Shown piece by piece: positions 36,302-44,287 of a stretch of DNA of 64,000 nt; positions within the stretch are counted from its first letter, which is position 1, and every line of letters begins with the position of its first letter. The notes under the pieces are model-generated. The model saw nothing but the letters and a program-made list of their open reading frames with translations, was not told the origin of the DNA and did not search any database. The position numbers and the translations under genes are program-made. Source of the stretch: Yoonia sp. (lineage in GTDB: Bacteria; Pseudomonadota; Alphaproteobacteria; Rhodobacterales; Rhodobacteraceae). Location of the stretch: contig NZ_JAFMHJ010000004.1 in NCBI RefSeq assembly GCF_017854565.1, positions 56,175 to 120,174 of the forward strand, written 5' to 3'.

Positions 36302-36328
36302 GGGGACAGGCGGTGGCCGCCTGTCCCC
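36302..36328 (-). terminator. Strong hairpin between binding-protein gene and livH
   Basis: GGGGACAGGCGG (36302-36313) and CCGCCTGTCCCC (36317-36328) are perfect 12-base inverted arms around a 3-base centre, 14 bases after the binding-protein stop on the minus strand. There is no T-run, so it is better seen as an mRNA-stabilising or partial-termination structure that raises binding-protein expression above that of the permeases. Confidence 0.7.
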
Positions 36329-36342
36329 TGATTTACAAACGC

Positions 36343-37689
36343 TTATGCGCCGGGGTTGCACGCGCCCAGATCGCCACCGGCGAACATGGGGTGATCGGGT
36401 GCATATTCCACCTGTGCGCGCGGCGTCACTTCGACGATTTCCAATGTGTCGTACTGGTTTGCCGGGTTTTCCTTGCCCTTCATGACCAAAACGTCTTTGA
36501 AACACTGGTGATCGGCGCCGCGATACAGAACCGGACCGTTGCCCATGCCGTCGAACTCGAAATCCTCAAGCGCTTCGACAACCGCACATGGGTTGAACGA
36601 CCCTGCGCGCGTTACGGCATCCGCATAAAGCAGTGTCTGCACGTAGCAGGTGTGCGCGGCGTTGGATGGCGGGAAGCCATACTTTTCGCCGAACGAACGG
36701 ACAAAGGCTTGTGTGCCCGCATCCTGCAACTGCCAGTTCCAGTTCATGGAACCAAACACGCCTTCAATGTTCGAACCCGCACCAGCGGCCATCAGTTCCG
36801 AATAAAGCGGAACAATGATCTTGAAGTCCTTGCCGTTGACTTGCTTGTCCTTCAGGCCAAACTGAACAGCCTGCGTCAAAGAGTTGACCATGTCCCCGCC
36901 GTAGTGGTTCAGGATCAGCGTATCTGCGCCAGAGTTCAGCACAGGCGCGATGTACGACGAGAAGTCACCGGCACCAACGGGTGTCAGCACGTTCTGGACA
37001 GTTTCCCAGCCCAGGGCCTCGGTCGATGCCTGGATCGATTCCTGCTGCGTCCAGCCCCATGTGTAGTCAGCGGTCAGGTGATAGGCACGGCGCTCGTTGC
37101 CATATTCCCTTTCCAACACGGGTGCGAGTGCCGCACCGGACATGTAGGCGTTAAAGAAGTGACGAAAGCCGTTGGCCTTCTTGTCCTTGCCGGTCGTGTC
37201 GTTGGAGTGGGTCAGACCGGCCATGAAGATCACGCCGGCTTCTTGGCACAGACCCTGAACCGCAACAGCCACACCCGAAGATGAGCCGCCGTTGATCATG
37301 ATGCAGCCGTCTTTCTGGATCATCGACTGGGCCGATGCACGGGCAACGTCAGATTTTGTCTGCGTGTCGCCTGTGACGAATTCGACCCTTTTGCCCATAA
37401 TACCCGTACCGTCCAGCATTTTGGACGAGAACGTATTTATCATGCCGCCGTCGCCGATGCCGTTCAGATGCTCGACGGCAAGTTGCTGCGCGCGCAGCTC
37501 GTCAAGGCCTTCTTCGGCATAGGGGCCGGTCTGTGGGACGTTAAAGCCGAATTTCACGCTGTTGCCAGTGGGTGCATTGGTGAAACCGGTGTGACCTGCC
37601 GCCGACAGATACGTCGGCAAAGCAAGACCGGCGCCCGCGATGGCCCCGGTTTTCAACACGCCACGGCGTGAGAAGTTGGATTTGGACAT
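36343..37689 (-). CDS. ABC transporter substrate-binding protein, branched-chain amino acid type, Tat-exported
   Basis: 448 residues from ATG 37689; sequence upstream to 37767 is not conserved. The N-terminus SRRGVLKTGAIAGAGLALP is a twin-arginine signal. The mature protein is a type I periplasmic binding protein of the LivJ/Leu-binding family (VKFGFNVPQTGPYAEEGLDELRAQQLAVEHLN, INGGSSSGVAVAVQGLCQEAGVIFMAGLTHSN, AYHLTADYTWGW). Ligand not deducible: a larger amino acid, amide or other small organic compound is possible. Several Cys residues occur in the C-domain. First gene of the liv operon, divergent from the ScfR-type regulator. Confidence 0.88.
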   Translation of the reverse strand: MSKSNFSRRGVLKTGAIAGAGLALPTYLSAAGHTGFTNAPTGNSVKFGFNVPQTGPYAEEGLDELRAQQLAVEHLNGIGDGGMINTFSSKMLDGTGIMGKRVEFVTGDTQTKSDVARASAQSMIQKDGCIMINGGSSSGVAVAVQGLCQEAGVIFMAGLTHSNDTTGKDKKANGFRHFFNAYMSGAALAPVLEREYGNERRAYHLTADYTWGWTQQESIQASTEALGWETVQNVLTPVGAGDFSSYIAPVLNSGADTLILNHYGGDMVNSLTQAVQFGLKDKQVNGKDFKIIVPLYSELMAAGAGSNIEGVFGSMNWNWQLQDAGTQAFVRSFGEKYGFPPSNAAHTCYVQTLLYADAVTRAGSFNPCAVVEALEDFEFDGMGNGPVLYRGADHQCFKDVLVMKGKENPANQYDTLEIVEVTPRAQVEYAPDHPMFAGGDLGACNPGA

Positions 37690-37818
37690 TACTATCCTCC
37701 CTAGAGTTTTCCTGCCGCCTGGGCCTCCTCGCCCCCACGGCACGCACTTTTCAGTACTGTGATCCACTGTGGCGAAATTGGCAAAGACAGCAACAAGTCA
37801 TTGGGACTGATGGACTTC

Positions 37819-37862
37819 TTTGTAAATTGCTGTACAGATATCTTGTTAACTCTGTAAATCTG
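37819..37862. promoter_or_regulatory. Paired GTAAAT boxes upstream of the ScfR-type regulator
   Basis: TTTGTAAATTGC (37819-37830) and TCTGTAAATCTG (37851-37862) share a TGTAAAT core spaced 32 bases apart, about three helical turns, in the divergent promoter region between the binding-protein gene and the regulator. RamB/PccR-type regulators of this family bind TTTGCAAA-like repeats, so these are candidate autoregulatory sites. Speculative. Confidence 0.35.
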
Positions 37863-37910
37863 TTTTCCCGCACCTGCAGAAAGCGGTTGAAACTGTTGAA
37901 GGAAAATCAT

Positions 37911-39215
37911 GTGCCAACCCGTAGGCTGACAGGCTCGCGCATTCGCGAAAAACGTCTCGATCAAGGGCTGCGGCAGGCCGCCGTCGCCGAGGCGGTGGGG
38001 ATATCGCCGTCCTATCTTAATCTGATCGAACACAATCGCCGCAGAATCGCGGGCAAGCTGCTGGGTGATCTGGCCCGCGTGCTGGGCGTTGATGCCGCCT
38101 TGCTGACCGCGGGCGCCGATAACGATCTGCTGGACCAGATGCGCGATGCCGCAGCTTTGCTTGGCGATGTGGCCGAGGTCGCGCGCGTCGAAGAGCTTGC
38201 CGCGCGCTATCCGGGTTGGAGCCGCCTGATCGCCGTGCAGGCCCGTCGGTTGGAAATTCTTGAAGGGCGGGTGCAGTCGTTGACGGATCGCATGGCGCAT
38301 GACCCGCAGTTGGCGGCATCTTTGCACGACGTGATCTCCTCTGTGACGGCGATCCGTTCGACCGCATCCATTTTGGTGGGGCAGGAACCGCTGGACGCCG
38401 ATTGGCAGCGCCGGTTCCATGAAAATATCCACAAGGACAGCCTGCGTCTGGCCGCCAGCAGCGAGGCGCTTATTGCGTATCTCGATGCGCCGGGGCCGGA
38501 TAACGACAGGCCGACGACACCGCTGGAAGAGGTCGAAACCTATCTGGCGAAAACCGGGTTTCATATCGCGGCGCTGGAAACGGCAGACCCTGACAGGGCT
38601 GCGGTTGTGGCGCAGGCGGATTTGTCGGGCGCGGCGGCCCGACATTTGCTGGACGCGATCTGTACGCTGTACGTACGCGATGCATACGCCCTGCCGCTGG
38701 CTGATTTTGATCTGGCGTGCCGCGATCTGGGCTATGATCCGGTCGCGCTCGCCCAGCGGTTCGGTGCGGGGTTCGGCAGCGTTTTGCGCCGTCTGTCGTT
38801 CCTGCCGCCGGGTGCCGGTCATCCGCCGATGGGGCTGGCGGTCTGTGATGCCTCGGGCACGTTGCGCTATCTTAAATCCGTCCCCGGTTTCACCATGCCA
38901 CGTGCCGGCGGGGCCTGCCCGCTGTGGCCGATCTTCGGGGCATTCAGCCGCCCGGCGCAGCCGTTGCGGGCCGAAGTGGCATTGCCCGGACCGGTGCAGA
39001 CCCGGTTCTTGTGCTACGCCATCGCAGAGCCACATCAAGGCCCCAGTTTCGACAGCGCACCTGTGTTGCAAAGCACCATGCTGGTGCTGCCGGACCCCGC
39101 CGAGGGGGCGCTGCCGCCCACGCAGGTGGGGATGTCTTGCCGAATTTGTGCGCGTCAGGACTGCGCAGCCCGCCGCGAACCGGCAATGATTGGTGTCATG
39201 GCGATGCGTGATTGA
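37911..39215 (+). CDS. XRE-family short-chain fatty acyl regulator (ScfR/RamB-like, DUF2083)
   Basis: 434 residues from GTG 37911, with GAAGGAAAA upstream. The N-terminal HTH (about 8-63: SRIREKRLDQGLRQAAVAEAVGISPSYLNLIEHNRRRI) is followed by a coiled linker and a C-terminal DUF2083-type sensor with MGLAVCDASGTLRYLK, GGACPLWPIFGAFSRP and the closing Cys cluster MSCRICARQDCAARREP. Relatives (RamB, PccR, MccR) sense acyl-CoAs and control acetate/propionate metabolism. It is divergent from the liv operon and upstream of the response regulator-symporter kinase genes. Confidence 0.88.
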   Translation: MPTRRLTGSRIREKRLDQGLRQAAVAEAVGISPSYLNLIEHNRRRIAGKLLGDLARVLGVDAALLTAGADNDLLDQMRDAAALLGDVAEVARVEELAARYPGWSRLIAVQARRLEILEGRVQSLTDRMAHDPQLAASLHDVISSVTAIRSTASILVGQEPLDADWQRRFHENIHKDSLRLAASSEALIAYLDAPGPDNDRPTTPLEEVETYLAKTGFHIAALETADPDRAAVVAQADLSGAAARHLLDAICTLYVRDAYALPLADFDLACRDLGYDPVALAQRFGAGFGSVLRRLSFLPPGAGHPPMGLAVCDASGTLRYLKSVPGFTMPRAGGACPLWPIFGAFSRPAQPLRAEVALPGPVQTRFLCYAIAEPHQGPSFDSAPVLQSTMLVLPDPAEGALPPTQVGMSCRICARQDCAARREPAMIGVMAMRD

Positions 39216-39311
39216 TCCACGTGCTTTGACAGTCCCGACAATTGCCGTGATAGTCGCACCCAAGAAGGCACCCCGTGAGGCGGAGGCCGTTGGCAAAGGG
39301 GAGGCGATGAG

Positions 39312-39680
39312 ATGGGCAACCGTGTCCTTCTGATCGAAGACGAGCCGAATATCATCGAGGCGATCAGTTTCATTCTGTCCCGCGATGGCTTGACCGTGCA
39401 CACACATGAAGACGGGCAAACCGCGATGGCCAAGGTGCTGGCCTTGCCGCCCGATCTGATCATTCTGGATGTGATGCTGCCGGGGCGCAGCGGGTTTGAT
39501 ATCCTGCGCGATCTGCGGGTCAATGACGTCACCAAGGCGATCCCCGTCATGATGCTGACCGCGCGTGGTCAGGCCAAGGACCGCGAACTGGCGCTGCGGC
39601 TGGGGGCGAGCCATTTCATGACCAAACCGTTTTCCAACGCAGAGGTGCGCGACAACGTCCGCAATCTGATGGGGGCATGA
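39312..39680 (+). CDS. Single-domain (REC-only) response regulator
   Basis: 122 residues, CheY-like receiver with no output domain. Acidic pocket Glu9-Asp10-Glu11, phosphoacceptor Asp53 (LIILDVMLPG), Thr83 (MLTAR) and Lys105 (MTKPF) are all present, so it should be phosphorylatable. Encoded in the same operon as the symporter-kinase hybrid, the likely donor; it must act through protein interaction. Its stop overlaps the next start (ATGA). Confidence 0.93.
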   Translation: MGNRVLLIEDEPNIIEAISFILSRDGLTVHTHEDGQTAMAKVLALPPDLIILDVMLPGRSGFDILRDLRVNDVTKAIPVMMLTARGQAKDRELALRLGASHFMTKPFSNAEVRDNVRNLMGA

Positions 39681-39946
39681 ACCGCGCGCCCAAGTCACCG
39701 GTGTTTCTGGAACGGGCCAGCTATCGGCAGCGCCGGCTGCGCGATGCGGCACGGCTGCTGCCGGTGCTGGGTGCCATACTTTGGATGATTCCGCTGTTAT
39801 GGTCGCGCGATCAACCGGCGGCATCGACCAATGCCGATGCCCTTCTTTATACGTTTGGGGTTTGGGTGGCCCTGATCGTGCTGAGCGCGGTGCTGTCGCG
39901 TGGCCTGCGGCCCGATGACGCCACGCCGTTGGACACGCCTGACTAA
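39677..39946 (+). CDS. Small membrane protein of the symporter-kinase operon
   Basis: 89 residues, basic N-terminus (FLERASYRQRRLRDAARLLP) and two transmembrane helices (about 27-43 and 59-75). The position directly before the symporter gene parallels the small DUF485/DUF4212-type proteins before acetate-type symporters (for example yjcH before actP), but sequence similarity to these is not obvious to me. It starts in a 4-base overlap with the response regulator and its TAA overlaps the next ATG by one base (TAATG). Confidence 0.75.
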   Translation: MNRAPKSPVFLERASYRQRRLRDAARLLPVLGAILWMIPLLWSRDQPAASTNADALLYTFGVWVALIVLSAVLSRGLRPDDATPLDTPD

Positions 39947-42636
39947 TGGTGTCGTTCAACATTCTGATCGCTGTCGCGCTGACCTATGTCGCAGCTTTGT
40001 TCACGGTCGCCTTCATCGCAGAGCGGCGGGCATCGGCGGGGCATGTCGGCTGGCTGCAATCACCGATCATCTACACCCTGTCGCTCAGCATCTATTGCAC
40101 CGCCTGGACATTCTACGGCGCTGTCGGCTATGCCGCCCGGTCGGGGCTGGAGTTCGTGACGATCTACCTTGGCCCGACGTTGGTGATGATCGGCTGGTGG
40201 TGGGGGCTGCGCAAGCTGGTCCGCATTGGCCGGTCCCAGCGGATCACCTCGATTGCCGACCTGATTTCATCGCGCTTTGGCAAATCCACGGTGCTGGGCG
40301 TCATCGTGACCGTCATCGCCGTCGTCGCCGCGACCCCCTATATCGCACTGCAGTTGCAGTCGGTCACCTTGTCGTTTGCGGTTTTCGGACAGGCCGGGGG
40401 GCAGGACTGGCAGGACAAGGACCTGAATGCGGCGGCCATCTGGGTGGCGGTGGGGTTGGCTGTGTTTACCGTTTTGTTCGGCACCCGCAATCTTGACGCC
40501 AACGAACGCCACCATGGCATCGTCATGGCCATCGCGGTCGAGGCGGTCGTGAAACTGCTCGCGCTTTTGGCGGTCGGGGTGTTTGTGGTCTGGGGGGTTG
40601 CAGGCGGGCCCGCTGCGATGCTGGTGCGGATTGATGCGTCTGATATCACGCTGTGGCAGCAAAGTGGCGGGCGCTGGGTCAGCCTGATCTTTTTGTCCGC
40701 CGCCGCCTTTTTGTGCCTGCCGCGCATGTTTCAGGTGTTGGTCGTTGAAAACGCGGATGAGCGGCACCTGAACGTCGCAAGCTGGGCATTTCCGCTTTAT
40801 CTGTTCTTGATGAGCCTGTTCGTGGTGCCCATCGCCGTGGTCGGTCTTGACCTGCTGCCACCGGGCAGCAACCCTGACCTTTTCGTGCTGACTGTCCCGC
40901 TCAGCCAAGGCCGCGAGGGGCTGGCGATGCTGTCATTTCTGGGGGGCTTTTCGTCGGCCACGTCGATGGTGATTGTGGCGACGATTGCGCTGGCCACGAT
41001 GGTGTCGAACCATATTGTCGTGCCGCTATGGCTTCACTTGCAAGCGGATAAGGGCGCGGTGATGTCGGGCGATGTGCGGCATGTGATCTTGCTGGCGCGG
41101 CGGCTGTCGATTGCGGGCGTTCTGGCGCTTGGCTTTGTGTATTATCGGCTGTCGGGCGGGGGCACCGCCCTTGCGGCGATCGGTCTGGTGTCGTTCACCG
41201 GCGCGGTGCAGATCTTGCCCGCAATGCTGGGCGGTATCTTTTGGCGCGGGGCCACGCGCATTGGTGCCGCGCTGGGTCTGCTGACCGGGCTTGTGGTCTG
41301 GTTGTGGACCTTGTTCCTGCCCAGTTTCGGTCTGGACGCCGTGATCAGCCAGACGGCGATGGATGCGGGCCCGTTCGGTCTGCATTGGTTGCGACCAGAG
41401 GCGCTGTTTGGGATCATCGGCATGGACCCGTTGGTGCATGGGGTGATGTGGTCAATGCTGCTCAATAGCGGGATGTTCATTCTGGGTTCCCTGCTGAGTT
41501 TCCCGACCCCGGTCGAACGCCTGCAGGGTGCGCAATTCGTCAATGTCTTTGAACATTCGACCGCCGCGCGCGCCTGGACCACGACCTCCGCAGGCGCCGA
41601 AGATTTGCTGATCATGGCGCAGCGGATCATCGGCAGCGCCGAGGCGCAGGCGATTTTTCAGGCCGAGGCGGTGCGGCAAGGTAAATCTGGCTATCTGCCC
41701 GAAGTCACGCCAGAATTCGTCGCCCGATTAGAGAGGCAACTGGCCGGATCTGTCGGTGCGGCTACGGCGCATGCGATGGTCGGTCAATTGATCGGCGGCA
41801 GTGGGGTGTCGGTCGAAGATCTGATCGCCGTGGCCGATGAAGCGGCGCAAATTCTGGAATACTCCAGCCAGCTCGAGGCCAAATCAGCCGAACAGGCCCG
41901 CACGGCCAGCGCGCTGCGCGACGCCAATGAAAAGCTGACCGCGCTGTCGATCCAAAAAGATGCCTTTCTCAGCCAGATCAGCCACGAACTGCGCACGCCG
42001 ATGACCTCGATCCGGTCGTTTTCGGAAATCCTGCGCGATGCCGATATGTCGCCACAAGAACAAGAGCGTTACGCCGGGATCATCCATGATGAGGCGATCC
42101 GCCTGACGCGGCTGCTTGATGATTTGCTTGACCTCGCCGTGCTGGAAAACGGGCAGGTCACCCTGCATCGGCAAACCGGCAATCTGGCGGGTTTGCTGGA
42201 TCGTGCATTGGATGCTGCCGGCCTGCATGACGGCGCATTGGAAATCGTGCGCCAACCCGCCGCCGAGGCCGTGATGCTGACCTCTGATCTGGATCGGCTG
42301 GCGCAGGTGTTCATCAACCTGATCGCGAATGCGCGCAAATATTGCGACGCAGACCGCCCCAAGCTAAAGATTTCCGTCCGCGCCAAGGGCGATGCATATC
42401 ATATTGATTTTGTAGACAACGGCAGCGGGATTTTCCCGGAAAACCAGCAGTTGATCTTTGAAAAATTCTCACGGGTGGCGGACCAGTCAAAGGCGGGTGG
42501 TGCCGGGCTTGGTCTGGCGATCTGCCGCGAAATCATGCATCGGCTGGGCGGCGATATCAGCTATTTGCCGGGTCAATATGGTGCGGCATTTCGGGTGGTC
42601 GTGCCGAAAATATGGCCGGGTCCGGGCGGGCGTTAG
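39946..42636 (+). CDS. Sodium/solute symporter-histidine kinase hybrid (CbrA/CrbS-like)
   Basis: 896 residues. The N-terminal ~530 form an SSS-family transporter with about 13 helices (YTLSLSIYCTAWTFYGAVGYAARSG, FLGGFSSATSMVIVATIALATMVSNH). A linker and short coiled coil (about 620-670) lead to HisKA with phosphoacceptor His680 (ISHELRTPMTSIRSFSEIL) and HATPase_c (NLIANARKY, DNGSGIF, GGAGLGLAI). No PAS and no fused receiver. Such hybrids (CbrA, CrbS) couple solute sensing/transport to gene control, for example in histidine or acetate use. The REC-only protein two genes upstream is the likely partner. Confidence 0.93.
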   Translation: MVSFNILIAVALTYVAALFTVAFIAERRASAGHVGWLQSPIIYTLSLSIYCTAWTFYGAVGYAARSGLEFVTIYLGPTLVMIGWWWGLRKLVRIGRSQRITSIADLISSRFGKSTVLGVIVTVIAVVAATPYIALQLQSVTLSFAVFGQAGGQDWQDKDLNAAAIWVAVGLAVFTVLFGTRNLDANERHHGIVMAIAVEAVVKLLALLAVGVFVVWGVAGGPAAMLVRIDASDITLWQQSGGRWVSLIFLSAAAFLCLPRMFQVLVVENADERHLNVASWAFPLYLFLMSLFVVPIAVVGLDLLPPGSNPDLFVLTVPLSQGREGLAMLSFLGGFSSATSMVIVATIALATMVSNHIVVPLWLHLQADKGAVMSGDVRHVILLARRLSIAGVLALGFVYYRLSGGGTALAAIGLVSFTGAVQILPAMLGGIFWRGATRIGAALGLLTGLVVWLWTLFLPSFGLDAVISQTAMDAGPFGLHWLRPEALFGIIGMDPLVHGVMWSMLLNSGMFILGSLLSFPTPVERLQGAQFVNVFEHSTAARAWTTTSAGAEDLLIMAQRIIGSAEAQAIFQAEAVRQGKSGYLPEVTPEFVARLERQLAGSVGAATAHAMVGQLIGGSGVSVEDLIAVADEAAQILEYSSQLEAKSAEQARTASALRDANEKLTALSIQKDAFLSQISHELRTPMTSIRSFSEILRDADMSPQEQERYAGIIHDEAIRLTRLLDDLLDLAVLENGQVTLHRQTGNLAGLLDRALDAAGLHDGALEIVRQPAAEAVMLTSDLDRLAQVFINLIANARKYCDADRPKLKISVRAKGDAYHIDFVDNGSGIFPENQQLIFEKFSRVADQSKAGGAGLGLAICREIMHRLGGDISYLPGQYGAAFRVVVPKIWPGPGGR

Positions 42637-42692
42637 GACAACGGTAACGTCTGCGGCGTTAATCTGGCGCTTGACTAACCTGTGGCAGGCGC

Positions 42693-43778
42693 ATGACCGA
42701 CAGTATGCATAGTACAATTCTGCGGCGCATGGCCCGCCGACGGACCGATCCGGCAGAGGTGCCGCTGACATCGTCGCGCGCCGTGCGTTTGGCACTGACC
42801 AAGGCGGCCAACGATACCATCGGACTGGTGCTGACCGTCATGGGGATGGGCGAAGACGTGCAGCCGCTGGATGATCTGCTGGGCGGGCTTGATGACACCC
42901 TGATGTTGATCGGGTTGCAGCGCAATGGGCAGTTGGCTGGAATTCTGGCGCTGGACATGCAGATGCGGGCGGCGGTGATGGAAATGCAGACCGTGGGCCG
43001 GCTGATCGCCAAACAGGCCGAAGACCGCACGCCGACCGGCACTGACAAAACGATGTGCGACCCTGTTCTTGCGGCGTTTCTGACGGCGCTGCCGCTGGCC
43101 ATGGCCGGGACAGAGCTGGATGGTTGGGTCGATGGGGCCCTGCTTGGGGATCGGATTGACAACCGGCGCGTCGCGGGGCTGGTGTTGGACGACCGCGATT
43201 ATCGCACGCTGCGGCTGACCGTTGATCTGGGCGTTGCCGACCGTCAGGGCGCGTTGCTGCTAGCGCTGCCTTTGGCGACGAAAACCGCCGTACCGGCCCG
43301 TGACCCTGTCGATGACATGGATTGGGGCACGCAGTTCCGTGCCGTCGTTGCCGACGCGCCTGCGTCGCTTGAGGCGCAGTTGCATCGCTTTACCATTCCC
43401 CTGGCGCAGGCACGCGCGCTGCGGGCGGGGCAGGTGCTGCCATTGCCCGGATGCACGGTGAATTCGGTGCGGATCATGTCGCCTGATGGCCATAAGATCG
43501 CGCAGGCCAAACTGGGTCAGCTGGGTGGCATGCGCGCCGTCCGCATCGAACAGGCACCCGCGCCGCAGATGCGTGATCTGGGCGCGACTGGCCTATCCGG
43601 CATGATGGCGCTGGACGCAGCAGAGCCGCTGGGTTTTCAGGGTGATGACCCGCTGAACGCCGGTGACGCCGGTCTGATTGATGGCGCGCCTGACACGGGC
43701 GGGGGGAATGCATTTGATTCAGACAGCGGGCTGGACGTGGTGCCGATGGATATGGACGCCCTGTCGCTGACCGACTAA
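42693..43778 (+). CDS. FliM/FliN (SpoA) C-terminal domain protein, orphan
   Basis: 361 residues. About residues 225-285 (LHRFTIPLAQARALRAGQVLPLPGCTVNSVRIMSPDGHKIAQAKLGQ) form a SpoA/C-ring surface-presentation domain as in FliM/FliN. The preceding ~220 residues are weakly FliM-like and the last ~75 are Asp/Gly-rich and acidic. No other flagellar gene is near. It could be a motor-switch component encoded away from the flagellar locus, or a repurposed C-ring-like protein. It ends in a 4-base convergent overlap with the DUF442 gene. Confidence 0.72.
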   Translation: MTDSMHSTILRRMARRRTDPAEVPLTSSRAVRLALTKAANDTIGLVLTVMGMGEDVQPLDDLLGGLDDTLMLIGLQRNGQLAGILALDMQMRAAVMEMQTVGRLIAKQAEDRTPTGTDKTMCDPVLAAFLTALPLAMAGTELDGWVDGALLGDRIDNRRVAGLVLDDRDYRTLRLTVDLGVADRQGALLLALPLATKTAVPARDPVDDMDWGTQFRAVVADAPASLEAQLHRFTIPLAQARALRAGQVLPLPGCTVNSVRIMSPDGHKIAQAKLGQLGGMRAVRIEQAPAPQMRDLGATGLSGMMALDAAEPLGFQGDDPLNAGDAGLIDGAPDTGGGNAFDSDSGLDVVPMDMDALSLTD

Positions 43779-44209
43779 CCCTGACCTGCGGCTGCCAAAG
43801 CGGCGAGTTGCGGACGCAAACCGCCCAGATCATAGCCCGCAGCCGCGGTGGCTGCGATGATTTGATCCGCATCCCGTTCAGTCGCTTGCGACAGCGACCA
43901 GACAATCGACGACCGTGTGCCAGATGCGCAATAGGCCAGCACCGGGCCCGCGCTCGTGTCCATTGCGTGCTTTTGCGCTGCGACAATTTCGGCATTCAGG
44001 CCCTGATGGGTCACAGGGATCACGACAAATGTCAGTCCGGCATCTCTGGCCGCGTCCGCCATGACCGCAGCGTGATGGCTTGGCGGCACCTCTGCGTCGG
44101 GGCGATTACAGATCACCGTGGTAAATCCCGCAGCTTTGATCGCGGCAATATCGCCTGGGTCGATCTGGGGTGATACGGCGTAGTCTGGGGTGATCTGGCG
44201 GATATCCAT
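43775..44209 (-). CDS. TIGR01244/DUF442 family phosphatase-like sulfur transferase
   Basis: 144 residues, stand-alone form of the domain fused to beta-lactamase-like hydrolases (Blh). The tyrosine-phosphatase P-loop is YCASGTRS, with Cys94 and Arg99, in a dual-specificity-like fold (DIAAIKAAGFTTVICNRPD at 20-38). The family is linked to sulfide oxidation or H2S detoxification in other bacteria; the partner sulfur genes are absent here. Starts 78 bases downstream of the acyl-CoA dehydrogenase stop, same strand. Confidence 0.88.
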   Translation of the reverse strand: MDIRQITPDYAVSPQIDPGDIAAIKAAGFTTVICNRPDAEVPPSHHAAVMADAARDAGLTFVVIPVTHQGLNAEIVAAQKHAMDTSAGPVLAYCASGTRSSIVWSLSQATERDADQIIAATAAAGYDLGGLRPQLAALAAAGQG

Positions 44210-44287
44210 GTGGGTCTGTCCTTTGTGATGCGCTGGGCCTGTCTGCTTTTGCCGGTCTGATTGTCGGCTGGCAAGGCGTTGTTGTGC

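Noticed and set aside
37701..39962. Very long minus-strand open frame (over 750 codons) opposite the ScfR, REC and small membrane genes
   Set aside because: It mirrors the high-GC codon pattern of the plus-strand genes, has His/Arg/Gln-rich low-plausibility composition, and the plus-strand proteins carry clear domains.
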